Assembly: GCF_030123105.1 (NCBI RefSeq) | Contig: NZ_CP126095.1 | Location: 5,518,001-5,582,000 of the forward strand | Direction of reading: 5' to 3' | Length of the DNA stretch: 64,000 bases | Source of the DNA: Paenibacillus sp. G2S3 | Lineage (GTDB): Bacteria; Bacillota; Bacilli; Paenibacillales; Paenibacillaceae | In this document: piece after piece, positions 52,075-59,761 of the stretch | Layout: each line of letters opens with the position of its first letter | Numbering within the stretch: the first letter of the stretch is position 1 | Notes under the pieces: model-generated | What the model saw: the letters and a program-made list of their open reading frames with translations, nothing else | Database searches by the model: none | What the model was told of the DNA's origin: nothing | Made by a program: the position numbers and the translations under genes

Positions 52075-53412
52075 TCAGACGATTGAAGTATACTTAAGCA
52101 ATCTTTTAATAGAACGGTTAGCTTCATTCAGAACAATCTCTTTATCTACAGTCTTCAGCAGACCCCTTTCCATCACGATCTCTCCGTCGATAATCGTGGT
52201 TTCCACATCCGCCCGGGTAGCGGAATATACAATTCTAGAGATAGGATCTACGTCGTAGGAGGGGAAGGTATGGAAATTGTAGAGATTCAGGAGCACTAGG
52301 TCTGCTTTTTTGCCAACCTCGATACTGCCGATTTTATCTTCCATCCCTACCGCCTTCGCCCCACCTATAGTTGCCATACGAAATACACTGCGGGCATCCA
52401 TCGTCGTAGGTCCATATTTAGGCTTCTGAATGATTGCCGCGAGCCTCATTTCATTAAACATATCCAGATTGTTATTGCACGGAGCGCCATCTGCACCCAG
52501 ACTTAGTGACACATGCTCATGGAGCATCCCAGGTGTATCTGCAATTCCGGAGGCTAGTTTCAGATTTGAACCGGGGCAATGACTTACATGGACTCCGCGA
52601 TCCAGCAAAATCCGCCGCTCCTCAGCATCCAGCCATACACAATGGGCCAGTATTAAGCGCTCATTAGCTAATCCTAGATGGTCCAGATAGACAATATTAC
52701 GCATGCCGGTCATCGCCTGCACGATCTCAATCTCCCCTAAATTCTCAGAAGCATGGGTATGCACCTTCACATCATACCTTGCAGAGAGATCTCTTACCTC
52801 AGTTAACAAGGGTTCGGTGCAGGATATTACAAAACGCGGAGAGAACGCATATTGAATCCGTCCATTCCCATAGCCATTCCATTTTTCAAGCAAATCCACA
52901 CTTTCCTGTAAAGAAGAAGCGGTATCCTCCTGCAGTGCTTCAGGTACATCTCCCCCTTTTTGATCCATCATTACCTTGCCAGACAAGGCCCGGATTCCAC
53001 TTTTAGCAATGGCCTGAAAAGCATAGTCTGTATGGTGAACAGTCTCCATATCAACAATCGTAGTGGTTCCGCTGGAGATCAGTTCCCCTATACCGAGCAT
53101 CGCCGAATAATAAAGGGACTCCTCATCATGCGCAGCCTCTAACGGCCAGATCCGTTTACGCAGCCAATCCATAAGCTCCAGATCATCTCCCTTGCCACGG
53201 AATAACGTCTGGCATAAATGAATATGCGTCTGAACAAAACCGGGAACTAACGTACGGTTTGTAGCATCGATTACCTGGTCGTCTCCCTGCGGGATCAGGC
53301 CAGTGCCGATTTCTACGATGATATCGTCCTTCACTCGAACATCGCCGACAATAATTTCCTCCTGTTTGTTCATTGTAATGATCTCAGCATTTTTGATCAG
53401 GATGTTCCCCAT
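52075..53412 (-). CDS. Purine-related amidohydrolase (MTA/SAH or deoxyadenosine deaminase type)
   Basis: 445 residues from the ATG at 53412, behind GGGGGAG. Metal-binding HxH in FVQTHIHLCQTLFRGKGDDL, HTHASENLGEIE, LAHCVWLDAEE, HCPGSNLKLASGI and LGADGAPCNNNLDMF are the marks of the TRZ/ATZ-MtaD group, which deaminates 5'-methylthioadenosine, S-adenosylhomocysteine, 5'-deoxyadenosine or guanine-like purines. Uniquely in this window a purine riboswitch of the guanine class precedes it, so the true substrate may be guanine, a guanosine derivative or a related purine. Single-gene unit with strong promoter. Confidence 0.8.
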   Translation of the reverse strand: MGNILIKNAEIITMNKQEEIIVGDVRVKDDIIVEIGTGLIPQGDDQVIDATNRTLVPGFVQTHIHLCQTLFRGKGDDLELMDWLRKRIWPLEAAHDEESLYYSAMLGIGELISSGTTTIVDMETVHHTDYAFQAIAKSGIRALSGKVMMDQKGGDVPEALQEDTASSLQESVDLLEKWNGYGNGRIQYAFSPRFVISCTEPLLTEVRDLSARYDVKVHTHASENLGEIEIVQAMTGMRNIVYLDHLGLANERLILAHCVWLDAEERRILLDRGVHVSHCPGSNLKLASGIADTPGMLHEHVSLSLGADGAPCNNNLDMFNEMRLAAIIQKPKYGPTTMDARSVFRMATIGGAKAVGMEDKIGSIEVGKKADLVLLNLYNFHTFPSYDVDPISRIVYSATRADVETTIIDGEIVMERGLLKTVDKEIVLNEANRSIKRLLKYTSIV

Positions 53413-53474
53413 TGTCCTTCTCCCCCTCATTATTCATTCGTTTGCCGGTTCACGGTGTAACACAAAAAGGCCAC

Positions 53475-53561
53475 AAAAATATGCCTTAGCATATTTTCGT
53501 AGCCAGAAATTTACGGTTTCCGGTAGAGACCCTTAAACCAATTATTAAGGATATACGAAAA
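53475..53561 (-). ncRNA. Purine riboswitch (guanine class) with terminator
   Basis: Minus strand, aptamer 53561-53494: P1 arms TTTTCGTA / TACGAAAA; P2 CCTTAA / TTAAGG closing a seven-base loop that ends TTGG; junction GTCTCTACC; L3 CCGTAAA exactly as in B. subtilis xpt; P3 CCGGAAA / TTTCTGG; then CTACG. The specificity position (C74 in xpt numbering) is C, the guanine type, while adenine types have U. AAAATATGC / GCATATTTTT (53497-53475) forms a terminator whose 5' arm overlaps the last four bases of P1. Ligand-stabilised P1 could therefore oppose the terminator and give an ON switch, unlike xpt; this direction is inference. Confidence 0.88.
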
Positions 53562-53594
53562 GAGAAGCTATTCTATTCCAAATTTAATAAAGCA

Positions 53595-53624
53595 ATCATA
53601 ATCCAAAGACAGGTTTAGTGTCAA
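53595..53624 (-). promoter_or_regulatory. Sigma-A promoter of the riboswitch transcript
   Basis: Minus strand: TTGACA (53624-53619), 18 bases, TATGAT (53600-53595). The start would fall about 25 bases before the aptamer. Confidence 0.85.
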
Positions 53625-53836
53625 TATAAGTTATTTAAACTAACACAAATTTCTTAAATATAGCTTTTCACAATTAAAATAATGGTAAACCCTAAAATCT
53701 ATGTTATAAAACATAACTTTTATTATGATTTCCCACACTACTTATCAATAACTTTTAAGTTCCGCTTTTTATACTCGTCCTATTACCCGAACCGTTAGCT
53801 TCACTTTTAATAAAGTAATAGCGAGGAGGAGATCCA

Positions 53837-54316
53837 ATGCCAACAATTTCTCAAACCCCAACTGAGTTGCAAGCATTCATCGCCGCTGCTGAAAAAGTAT
53901 GGTTCGAAGTCTACGATTCTGCCGATTCTCGCAGAGTGATCCGCGTTGATGGCACCGATTATTATCGCCTGCCGGTTAGATTCAGTACCAGAGCTAAGGT
54001 CATTTCTTATTTTAGAAAGTACTGGGGCATTACAATGAGCAACACCATGTTCTGTAATTTAAAAACCGTTTCTAGAAACAACAGACTCTATGTAATATCG
54101 GGAGATACAGGAACCATTGCTTTTATCCCAAGAAGACTCACCATTACTGGTCGTACATCAACGAGAGTACGCCTTACAGCAGTTCTGTCGATTGATGATA
54201 TGAGCGATGAAGATATCGTTAACGTTCGTTACCTGATCGGCGTATCCGGTAAAAGACTTCTTATCCTTAACCGGGATCAAAAAAATACCGATACTCGATA
54301 CCAGACATGCCGTTAA
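53837..54316 (+). CDS. IseA-like (DL-endopeptidase inhibitor family) protein, no signal peptide
   Basis: 159 residues behind GAGGAGGAG. AEKVWFEVYDSADSRRV and GTDYYRLPVRFSTRAKVISY resemble the IseA/YoeB inhibitors of cell-wall DL-endopeptidases, whose core has a YxxLPxxFxTxxKLxxYF stretch. Known IseA is secreted, but this protein begins MPTISQTPTELQAF without any signal peptide, so it may act inside the mother cell or spore, or belong to a related fold. It ends in basic residues (KNTDTRYQTCR). Family call is from pattern memory only. Confidence 0.5.
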   Translation: MPTISQTPTELQAFIAAAEKVWFEVYDSADSRRVIRVDGTDYYRLPVRFSTRAKVISYFRKYWGITMSNTMFCNLKTVSRNNRLYVISGDTGTIAFIPRRLTITGRTSTRVRLTAVLSIDDMSDEDIVNVRYLIGVSGKRLLILNRDQKNTDTRYQTCR

Positions 54317-54327
54317 GAGAAATAAAA

Positions 54328-54367
54328 GAAAAAAGGTCCAGAGGCTAACCCCCTGGACCTTTTTTTA
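54328..54367. terminator. Bidirectional rho-independent terminator
   Basis: AAAAGGTCCAG / CTGGACCTTTT stem with flanking A and T runs between converging genes. Confidence 0.92.
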
Positions 54368-54369
54368 TG

Positions 54370-54906
54370 TTAAGACTCCGGATTAAGTTCCGGTTTCAGT
54401 ACCTTCTCGAATACTGGAAAGTTCGCCGTGCGGTCCGGAAAATCCACTTCACCTCTACGGTCATATCCAAGACGGGGATAGATTTCCAGCGCTCTAGTAT
54501 TCTTCGCATAAGTATCCAGCCGAATACTTGTGTAACCATTAAGCGCCGCGTAATCCTCTGCAAAAGCAATTAATCTAGTCGCAATTCCTTTGCCCTGAAT
54601 ATGTGGATGAACTGCTAAACGATGCATAATCAGATGCGGCCCTTGATTTTGCTTCCACTCGATCTTCCTATATTCCTCAGAAGGATTCTCATCCAGCACA
54701 AGAATTCCCGCGATGGCTTGACCCTCTTCACAAACATATAAGGTACCCTGTGCGATATCCAGCTCGATAATCTCTTTATTCGGATAGCGCTCATCCCACT
54801 GGTCGCTTCCAGCGGCCTGCATAACTTGTACACATTTTGAGATCAATTCCATGATCTCTTCGATCTCTTCCTGTCTAGCTTTTCTGATCCCATTTCCTAC
54901 TTGCAT
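54370..54906 (-). CDS. GNAT-family N-acetyltransferase
   Basis: 178 residues. Acetyl-CoA-binding motif A: LIMHRLAVHPHIQGKGIATR (Q/RxxGxG/A as QGKGIA), with the later strand IRLDTYAKNTRALEIYPRLG. The N-terminal QAAGSDQWDERYPNKEIIEL is common in Bacillota GNATs of unknown substrate. ATG follows GAGGGG. A cytosolic acetyltransferase; its link to the glycan genes is only positional. Confidence 0.88.
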   Translation of the reverse strand: MQVGNGIRKARQEEIEEIMELISKCVQVMQAAGSDQWDERYPNKEIIELDIAQGTLYVCEEGQAIAGILVLDENPSEEYRKIEWKQNQGPHLIMHRLAVHPHIQGKGIATRLIAFAEDYAALNGYTSIRLDTYAKNTRALEIYPRLGYDRRGEVDFPDRTANFPVFEKVLKPELNPES

Positions 54907-55114
54907 CCTGCTATCCCCTCTTTCATATCGACATCTGAAAACCGTCTAAATAGATTCTCGTTTTAGAAGTCTATCATATTCGGAGACAAATTCCGATAGT
55001 AGGATGATTCCAGAGAGGATGTAGTCCCTCTAAGTTGAGGGACACGGAATGATCAGAAAAACGCGTCATAGATTAGATCTCCGGGTCCCTTCCTCTTAAA
55101 TTACCTGCCGCTGC

Positions 55115-55531
55115 TCAGTTAAACTCCAGCTTATGCCCGTCCTCGAAGCCCTTGGCGAAACCGGCGTCGAACCCCACGTTGTATGCTTCGGTGTACCCCT
55201 GCTGAAAGGCGTCTGCCGGTGGCGTTTCCGGCGAAACGCCAAGGTCCGGGGGGAGCGGAATGACCTGCGGGGCAGGTGGAGCCTCGATAACCGGCACTAC
55301 ATGAACTGGTGCTTGTATAACCCTTACCTTTCGAACAAGCTTGCGGCGGAGCCTTCTTTTCTTTCGTACCAAAAGACCCTTCTTCGTCTTTCCATAACGA
55401 ACGATTTTCCGAGAAAGTCCTCTGCGGGGTTTGCGGGCTAGACCTCTACGCACTTTCGTTTTCCGTGAGAGCAGCAGTGTGCGTCTGCGGGTTCTGCCTG
55501 AACGTAATGTTCTAAGGCTCTTTTTCTTCAT
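55115..55531 (-). CDS. Arg/Lys-rich protein with C-terminal Gly-Tyr/Phe repeat module
   Basis: 138 residues from the ATG at 55531, behind AGGAGG. Residues 1-65 are extremely basic (TLRSGRTRRRTLLLSRK, KLVRKVRV), then a Pro-rich linker (EAPPAPQVIPLPPDLG), then residues about 109-138: QQGYTEAYNVGFDAGFAKG followed by FEDGHKLEF. The GYxxxYxxGFxxGF spacing repeats the module in both CgeB proteins. Last of a four-gene operon led by a sigma-K-like promoter. The basic part recalls spore-coat proteins such as CotG or CotB. I infer a structural or scaffolding protein of the outer spore layers; no family is recognised. Confidence 0.7.
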   Translation of the reverse strand: MKKKSLRTLRSGRTRRRTLLLSRKTKVRRGLARKPRRGLSRKIVRYGKTKKGLLVRKKRRLRRKLVRKVRVIQAPVHVVPVIEAPPAPQVIPLPPDLGVSPETPPADAFQQGYTEAYNVGFDAGFAKGFEDGHKLEFN

Positions 55532-55535
55532 ACTT

Positions 55536-55838
55536 CTATTCCTCCTGTGCTCCATGATCTCTGGAGGTTCCTACGGCGTATGCCTTGCTCAGCCATGGCG
55601 CAGCAGGAATTCCCCGTTTCGGTTGATGTAGTGAAATGCCGGACATCATCCGGCACATCGCGCTCTGATACCCACTTAGGACTCTGATATTGTCGCTCAA
55701 TTTGCGGGCCGTCAGCTCAGATTGCCCCGTCAATTCGGCGATGCTCTCCAAGATGGCCGCCAAAGCAGCCTGACTGCGCGAAATGGAGCGGATCATCTCC
55801 AGCTTGACGGCATGTTCAGAGAGACGGTCCCCACTCAT
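55536..55838 (-). CDS. Small helical protein, member of a local three-gene family (3)
   Basis: 100 residues, mostly predicted helix (LEMIRSISRSQAALAAILES, IAELTGQSELTARKLSDNI). The pattern of hydrophobics around QAALAAILES aligns with THEQMARILDAE and TIQWNIALILEAK of the two genes upstream, suggesting an ancient triplication. Basic C-terminus. ATG overlaps the previous stop by ATGA behind GGAGAAG. No signal peptide, no catalytic motif. Confidence 0.65.
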   Translation of the reverse strand: MSGDRLSEHAVKLEMIRSISRSQAALAAILESIAELTGQSELTARKLSDNIRVLSGYQSAMCRMMSGISLHQPKRGIPAAPWLSKAYAVGTSRDHGAQEE

Positions 55839-56182
55839 TTGCTGTCTTCTCCAAAACTGAATCCATCACCTGACATGTCTCCAAAACCTTCTCCGCCACC
55901 ATCATCTTCACCACTGCCCAGCACTGCTTTTAGATTGCTGTAGAGTCCATTCTCCAGTTTAGTCAGCCCTTCAACCATCTCCACGATAACTTCGTGAATG
56001 GAAATCGATTCCTTTAGCTGCTCACCGTGGGATTCGAAAGCTCTAGCATGGATATGATGCTGTGCCCACTGCTTTACCTTTTCAGCTTCAACCGCCTTAG
56101 CCTCCAGAATCAACGCAATGTTCCACTGGATAGTGGCGGTCGACTCCAGCATTTGCAGATATGCTTGTTCTCTGCTCATCAT
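55835..56182 (-). CDS. Small helical protein with acidic Gly-rich tail (2)
   Basis: 115 residues. Helical core residues 1-90 (LQMLESTATIQWNIALILEA, ISIHEVIVEMVEGLTKLENG), then an acidic, glycine-rich tail (GSGEDDGGGEGFGDMSGDG) that contrasts with the strongly basic protein encoded downstream, suggesting a charge-based partnership (inference). Two adjacent ATG codons follow AGGAGG. Confidence 0.65.
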   Translation of the reverse strand: MMSREQAYLQMLESTATIQWNIALILEAKAVEAEKVKQWAQHHIHARAFESHGEQLKESISIHEVIVEMVEGLTKLENGLYSNLKAVLGSGEDDGGGEGFGDMSGDGFSFGEDSK

Positions 56183-56203
56183 CCGCCTCCTGCTCCTATA
56201 GCG

Positions 56204-56497
56204 CTACTCTTCGTCTTGACCGTTCAGTTCCTTAATGACTCTGCCTACCCCTTCAGCCATCGCTTCTTCCAGATCCGCAAGTGCATTCAAGTAAGCAATG
56301 ATATTCTTGTTTACCTGAGTTGAGCTTTCGATCATCCCGCTGATACCGTCAAAATCGGGATCCGCATCTGGCAGATCGTGGACAATTTGCGACATACGGA
56401 CAGCCACGTGGCGCTCGGCGTCTAGAATCCGCGCCATCTGTTCGTGCGTATGGGCCATGTGCTGCAGGACTTTGGTTATTTTATTCTGCACCTTCAT
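56204..56497 (-). CDS. Small helical protein, first gene of the operon (1)
   Basis: 97 residues (MKVQNKITKVLQHMAHTHEQ, then MARILDAERHVAVRMSQIV), all-helical, acidic towards the C-terminus (KELNGQDEE). I prefer the ATG at 56497 behind AAAGGAG because the sigma-K-like promoter at 56529-56552 would start transcription only a few bases before the alternative TTG at 56512. Role unknown; position suggests a spore-surface component. Confidence 0.65.
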   Translation of the reverse strand: MKVQNKITKVLQHMAHTHEQMARILDAERHVAVRMSQIVHDLPDADPDFDGISGMIESSTQVNKNIIAYLNALADLEEAMAEGVGRVIKELNGQDEE

Positions 56498-56528
56498 GTC
56501 TCCTTTGCTCAAACGCCCTGCTACAGCA

Positions 56529-56552
56529 TATGCGGCAGAAGCCGGGACGGTG
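56529..56552 (-). promoter_or_regulatory. Sigma-K-type promoter of the small-protein operon
   Basis: Minus strand: CACC (56552-56549), 16 bases, CATATGCTG starting at 56532. Same spacing as the gerE promoter. Places four small genes in the late mother-cell programme. Confidence 0.65.
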
Positions 56553-56716
56553 CCGGGGTTATGAAGGCAAGTTGCGGCTCTTCAAGCAACAAGAATCAAG
56601 TTTAAATGCCTTTGGCGTCCTAAAAATAAAAAACGTTTGAGAATTGCTGCATGCATATAAATGGATTAAAATGTGAAATACGAATTCTTTAATTTACAAA
56701 GGTTGGAGGGGGAATT

Positions 56717-57235
56717 ATGCAGCTTGGAAGCCAGCGGATCGATTTAGTGCCTTTAAATGCCACAGAGCTCTCGCTAGCCATAGAAAATTACTCGGGGCTT
56801 CAGCAACATTTGGGTTTAAACGCCATCAGTGCCGAGCTTGACGATGACATGCAATATGCGATGAAGATACGGCTAAAAAAGGTGCTGCAGGACCCAGAGC
56901 ATTACCTATGGCTGACCAACTGGGCCATCATTCATCAGAAAGATCAGTGCATTATTGGGTTCATTATTCTTAAGGGTTATCCGAACGAAAAAGGTGAGGT
57001 TACTATAGGCTACGTGATTGATGAGAAATATAGAAGAAACGGATATGCTACTGAGGCATTGCAGACGATCAATACGTGGATTCTCAGCCATCCCCAAGCC
57101 AGCTATGTAATCGCAGATACTGAAAAAGATAATATAGCCTCGCATAAAGTATTGGAGCGTTTAGGTTCAGAGAGATACCTAGAGACGGAGGATTTGATCT
57201 GGTGGAGAATTGCAAACCCCAGAGGCTTACTGTAG
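56717..57235 (+). CDS. GNAT-family N-acetyltransferase (RimJ/RimL type)
   Basis: 172 residues behind GGAGGGGG. N-terminal LGSQRIDLVPLNATELSLAI, acetyl-CoA motif TIGYVIDEKYRRNGYATEAL, and DTEKDNIASHKVLERLGSER are the marks of the Acetyltransf_3 group, which acetylates ribosomal protein N-termini or small amines. Stands alone on the plus strand between two minus-strand glycan operons. Substrate unknown. Confidence 0.88.
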   Translation: MQLGSQRIDLVPLNATELSLAIENYSGLQQHLGLNAISAELDDDMQYAMKIRLKKVLQDPEHYLWLTNWAIIHQKDQCIIGFIILKGYPNEKGEVTIGYVIDEKYRRNGYATEALQTINTWILSHPQASYVIADTEKDNIASHKVLERLGSERYLETEDLIWWRIANPRGLL

Positions 57236-57247
57236 TATCATCACAAC

Positions 57248-57277
57248 AAAAAAAGCACTGCCACTTATGGCAGTGCA
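57248..57277 (-). terminator. Rho-independent terminator overlapping the nucleotidyltransferase 3' end
   Basis: GCACTGCCA / TGGCAGTGC stem followed by seven T on the minus strand; the stem contains the last codons and stop of the nucleotidyltransferase. Confidence 0.88.
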
Positions 57278-57996
57278 TCCTTGAGCTTTTCTCCCGCCTC
57301 CCGCAGAGACTGGAACGTCCCCGCATCGCTCCACCAATCCTTGAGAACATCATAGCTGAGCCTGCGGTTAGCAGCATATATATTATTTACATCGGTAATC
57401 TCCAGCTCCCCCCTCTTAGAAGGGGATACTTGGCGGATAATGTCAAACACAGCTTCATCGTACATATAAATACCTGTTACGCAAAATTTAGTCTTGGGAT
57501 GCTCGGGTTTCTCTTCGATATAAGCAATCCATGCAGAATCTTGACTATCGAACACGGGAACGCCGTATCTACGCGCGTCGTCCACCGGTTTCAGCAATAC
57601 CTTGGCTGTACCTTCAGGCTGCCGGAGATAGCTCTCCACGTAAGGCGTCAGATCATCCATAAACAGATTATCACCAAGCAATACGACAAACCGTTCCCCA
57701 GGGAAAATGAATCCTTCTGCTAAATCGAGAGCCTCTGCAATGCCTCCAGCAGCTTCCTGAATTTTATAGGTCAGTGATACACCAAATGCTGCACCGCTAC
57801 CTAAAAAATCCGTATACAGACCAGCAGACTGCTTGCTGATGACCAGAAGAATGTCGGTAATCCCTCCCCGGCGAAGCCGATCTATGCCGTAACAGACCAT
57901 AGGATATTTGCCGACCGGAAGCAAATGTTTGTTCATAAGCCGGGTCAGCGGTTGAAGTCTGGATCCTGTTCCGCCCGCCAGTATGACTCCTTTCAC
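57265..57996 (-). CDS. Sugar-1-phosphate nucleotidyltransferase (RmlA-like, short form)
   Basis: 243 residues. Signature MKGVILAGGTGSRLQPLTRL with LNKHLLPVGKYPM-type second motif, LLGDNLFMDDL with the metal-binding Asp, YIEEKPEHPKTKFCVTGIYM and DWWSDAGTFQSLREA. Activates a hexose-1-phosphate with a nucleoside triphosphate, most likely dTTP or UTP, to feed glycosyltransferases. It lacks the C-terminal extension of classical RmlA. Last gene of the GT2 operon. No other dTDP-rhamnose genes are nearby. Confidence 0.88.
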   Translation of the reverse strand: MKGVILAGGTGSRLQPLTRLMNKHLLPVGKYPMVCYGIDRLRRGGITDILLVISKQSAGLYTDFLGSGAAFGVSLTYKIQEAAGGIAEALDLAEGFIFPGERFVVLLGDNLFMDDLTPYVESYLRQPEGTAKVLLKPVDDARRYGVPVFDSQDSAWIAYIEEKPEHPKTKFCVTGIYMYDEAVFDIIRQVSPSKRGELEITDVNNIYAANRRLSYDVLKDWWSDAGTFQSLREAGEKLKDALP

Positions 57997-58043
57997 TTAC
58001 TTTCCTCCTCTTTATCTAAGTCCTTTGCCTTCGGATCTGCACT

Positions 58044-58781
58044 TTATATGAAATTCGTTGGATCCACATTCCATTTGTTCATAAAAAGCTTACGATTTCG
58101 TTCCAACAGCTCCTGTAGTCCGGTGTGATATACCCGCTTAAAGCTCGCACTTCCTTCATGGTGTACAAGGCAATCCCCTGCGATGAGCAATCGGTATCCC
58201 TTTAGCCTGGTGCGATAGCAATAGTCATCGTCCTCGTAATGTCCGGGTGAGTATCTCTCATCCAGCAGACCTACGGAAGTAAGTAGCTCTCTTTTGAATA
58301 AAAAACATAATCCTACCAAACGTCTAGTCTCCAACCATTTTTGAGGATTGGAACGATTAGTTATCTCTGCAGCCTTATGAAAATCCAGCAAACTTTCATA
58401 ATCAGTCTTCACCTGTTGACGTCCACTCGCATAGTTTGTCACTGGCCCAACAATACCTACTTCAGGAGCACTATATAGTGCTCTCTTCAGATTGGCTAAC
58501 CATCCATGGGAAACCACCACATCATTATTCAGCAGCAATAATTCATCCCCCGATGCTAGCAGTAGACCCATATTACATGCGGATGGAAAGCCTCGATTCT
58601 CAGGCAATGAAATAAACGTTATACGATTCGCACGGCAATAGGCATCCGTTCCATCTGATGAAGCATTGTCTACAACGATGATCTCGTAAGGCAGCGGAGT
58701 ATAAGCACGAATAGACTCCACACAGGACCGCAGCAGAGGCAGCGCGTTGTAGGTCGGAATAATAATACTGGTCATCGTCAT
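58044..58781 (-). CDS. Family 2 glycosyltransferase (rhamnosyltransferase-like)
   Basis: 245 residues from the ATG at 58781, behind GGAGGAAC and overlapping the previous stop by ATGA. GT-A motifs: TSIIIPTYNALPLLRSCVES, VDNASSDGTDAYCR, LLLNNDVVVSHGWLANLKRA (DxD-like NND) and GHYEDDDYCYRTRLKGYRLL. The NNDV plus EDDDYCYR pattern is typical of the GT2 group that includes rhamnosyltransferases. Paired with the sugar nucleotidyltransferase 47 bases downstream. Confidence 0.9.
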   Translation of the reverse strand: MTMTSIIIPTYNALPLLRSCVESIRAYTPLPYEIIVVDNASSDGTDAYCRANRITFISLPENRGFPSACNMGLLLASGDELLLLNNDVVVSHGWLANLKRALYSAPEVGIVGPVTNYASGRQQVKTDYESLLDFHKAAEITNRSNPQKWLETRRLVGLCFLFKRELLTSVGLLDERYSPGHYEDDDYCYRTRLKGYRLLIAGDCLVHHEGSASFKRVYHTGLQELLERNRKLFMNKWNVDPTNFI

Positions 58782-59761
58782 ATCCGGTTCCTCCAAGCGG
58801 CTACTTGTCTGCGGTATTCGCGCTGCATTTCGCTATTTCGTAGGCCCCCAACATCCTGCCGGGAAAGTACCTCAAGGAGAGCCTCTGCGTGATCCCCTAT
58901 GATTAGCTTCTCCACAGCATTTCCAGCGCCTATATTCGCCTGACGCAGCCGATTATGCTTAATCACATTCACCGTTCCAACTTTCTCCACCCTTAGCTTC
59001 TTTAATACAGAGAGGGCTTGGGCTTTAGGAGGCACTATTAATTCACGGTAGCCTATGGTCTCAAGTGCTCTCCGGGAGAGTGCGTGGGGGACAGCCGTCA
59101 TAGAGCTAACTCCGAGATCGTACCGTCCAAGAGCATAATTCAGAAACAGCTTGCTACGAGTAACATCGTCGCATAATCCAAACGAAGGCATCAGTGGATC
59201 CAAATCATTAAGAGCCACGTCAATTCCACCATCTACAGCAGCTGTGAAGAATCCGAGCTGAGATGCAGGGATCACCATATCTCCATCCAGGAAAAGCAGA
59301 ATATCTCCTCGACTCAGCTTCGCACCAATAGCCCGCCCTACATCATGTCCTACAGACTCCGGGCAATGTACAATTACAGCTTGACGATGTTGTCTGGAAA
59401 TGGGAAAACTGCTATCACTGCAACCGTTAAGCACGACAATAATTTCAGTAGGTTCCAGCCGCGAAACCTGTTGCAGCAGACGTCCCAAGGTCTGCTCCTC
59501 GTTACGCGCGGAGATAATTACTGACAAGGTTCCACGTAAACTCGGTAATTTCAGTGCCTCACGACCTACCTTTGATTGCCGAGACAGAATGGGCGACCGA
59601 ACGGTAGCCGAGCCTCCTTTTACAGAACGATTCGCTACCCTTTGGCGGGGTGCCAGTGTTGTTTTAGCTTGACTAGACGCTGAACGTTTCTTTACCGAAC
59701 GAGTTGCTGTTCCTCGTCGAACGGTGGAGCTACCAGATACTTGTAACAGAGCAACCATCAT
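58778..59761 (-). CDS. GT2-like transferase with basic Ser/Arg/Thr-rich N-terminus
   Basis: 327 residues. The first 75 residues are basic and Ser/Arg/Thr-rich (STVRRGTATRSVKKRSASSQ). The catalytic part has LSVIISARNEEQTLGRLLQQ, GRAIGAKLSRGDILLFLDGD (FLDGD is the metal site) and VSSMTAVPHALSRRALETIG. It is about 40% alike by eye to the next protein, with the same MTAVPHA(L/I)SR stretch. The basic extension may attach it to the spore surface or an acidic partner. Overlaps both neighbours by four bases. Confidence 0.83.
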   Translation of the reverse strand: MMVALLQVSGSSTVRRGTATRSVKKRSASSQAKTTLAPRQRVANRSVKGGSATVRSPILSRQSKVGREALKLPSLRGTLSVIISARNEEQTLGRLLQQVSRLEPTEIIVVLNGCSDSSFPISRQHRQAVIVHCPESVGHDVGRAIGAKLSRGDILLFLDGDMVIPASQLGFFTAAVDGGIDVALNDLDPLMPSFGLCDDVTRSKLFLNYALGRYDLGVSSMTAVPHALSRRALETIGYRELIVPPKAQALSVLKKLRVEKVGTVNVIKHNRLRQANIGAGNAVEKLIIGDHAEALLEVLSRQDVGGLRNSEMQREYRRQVAAWRNRI

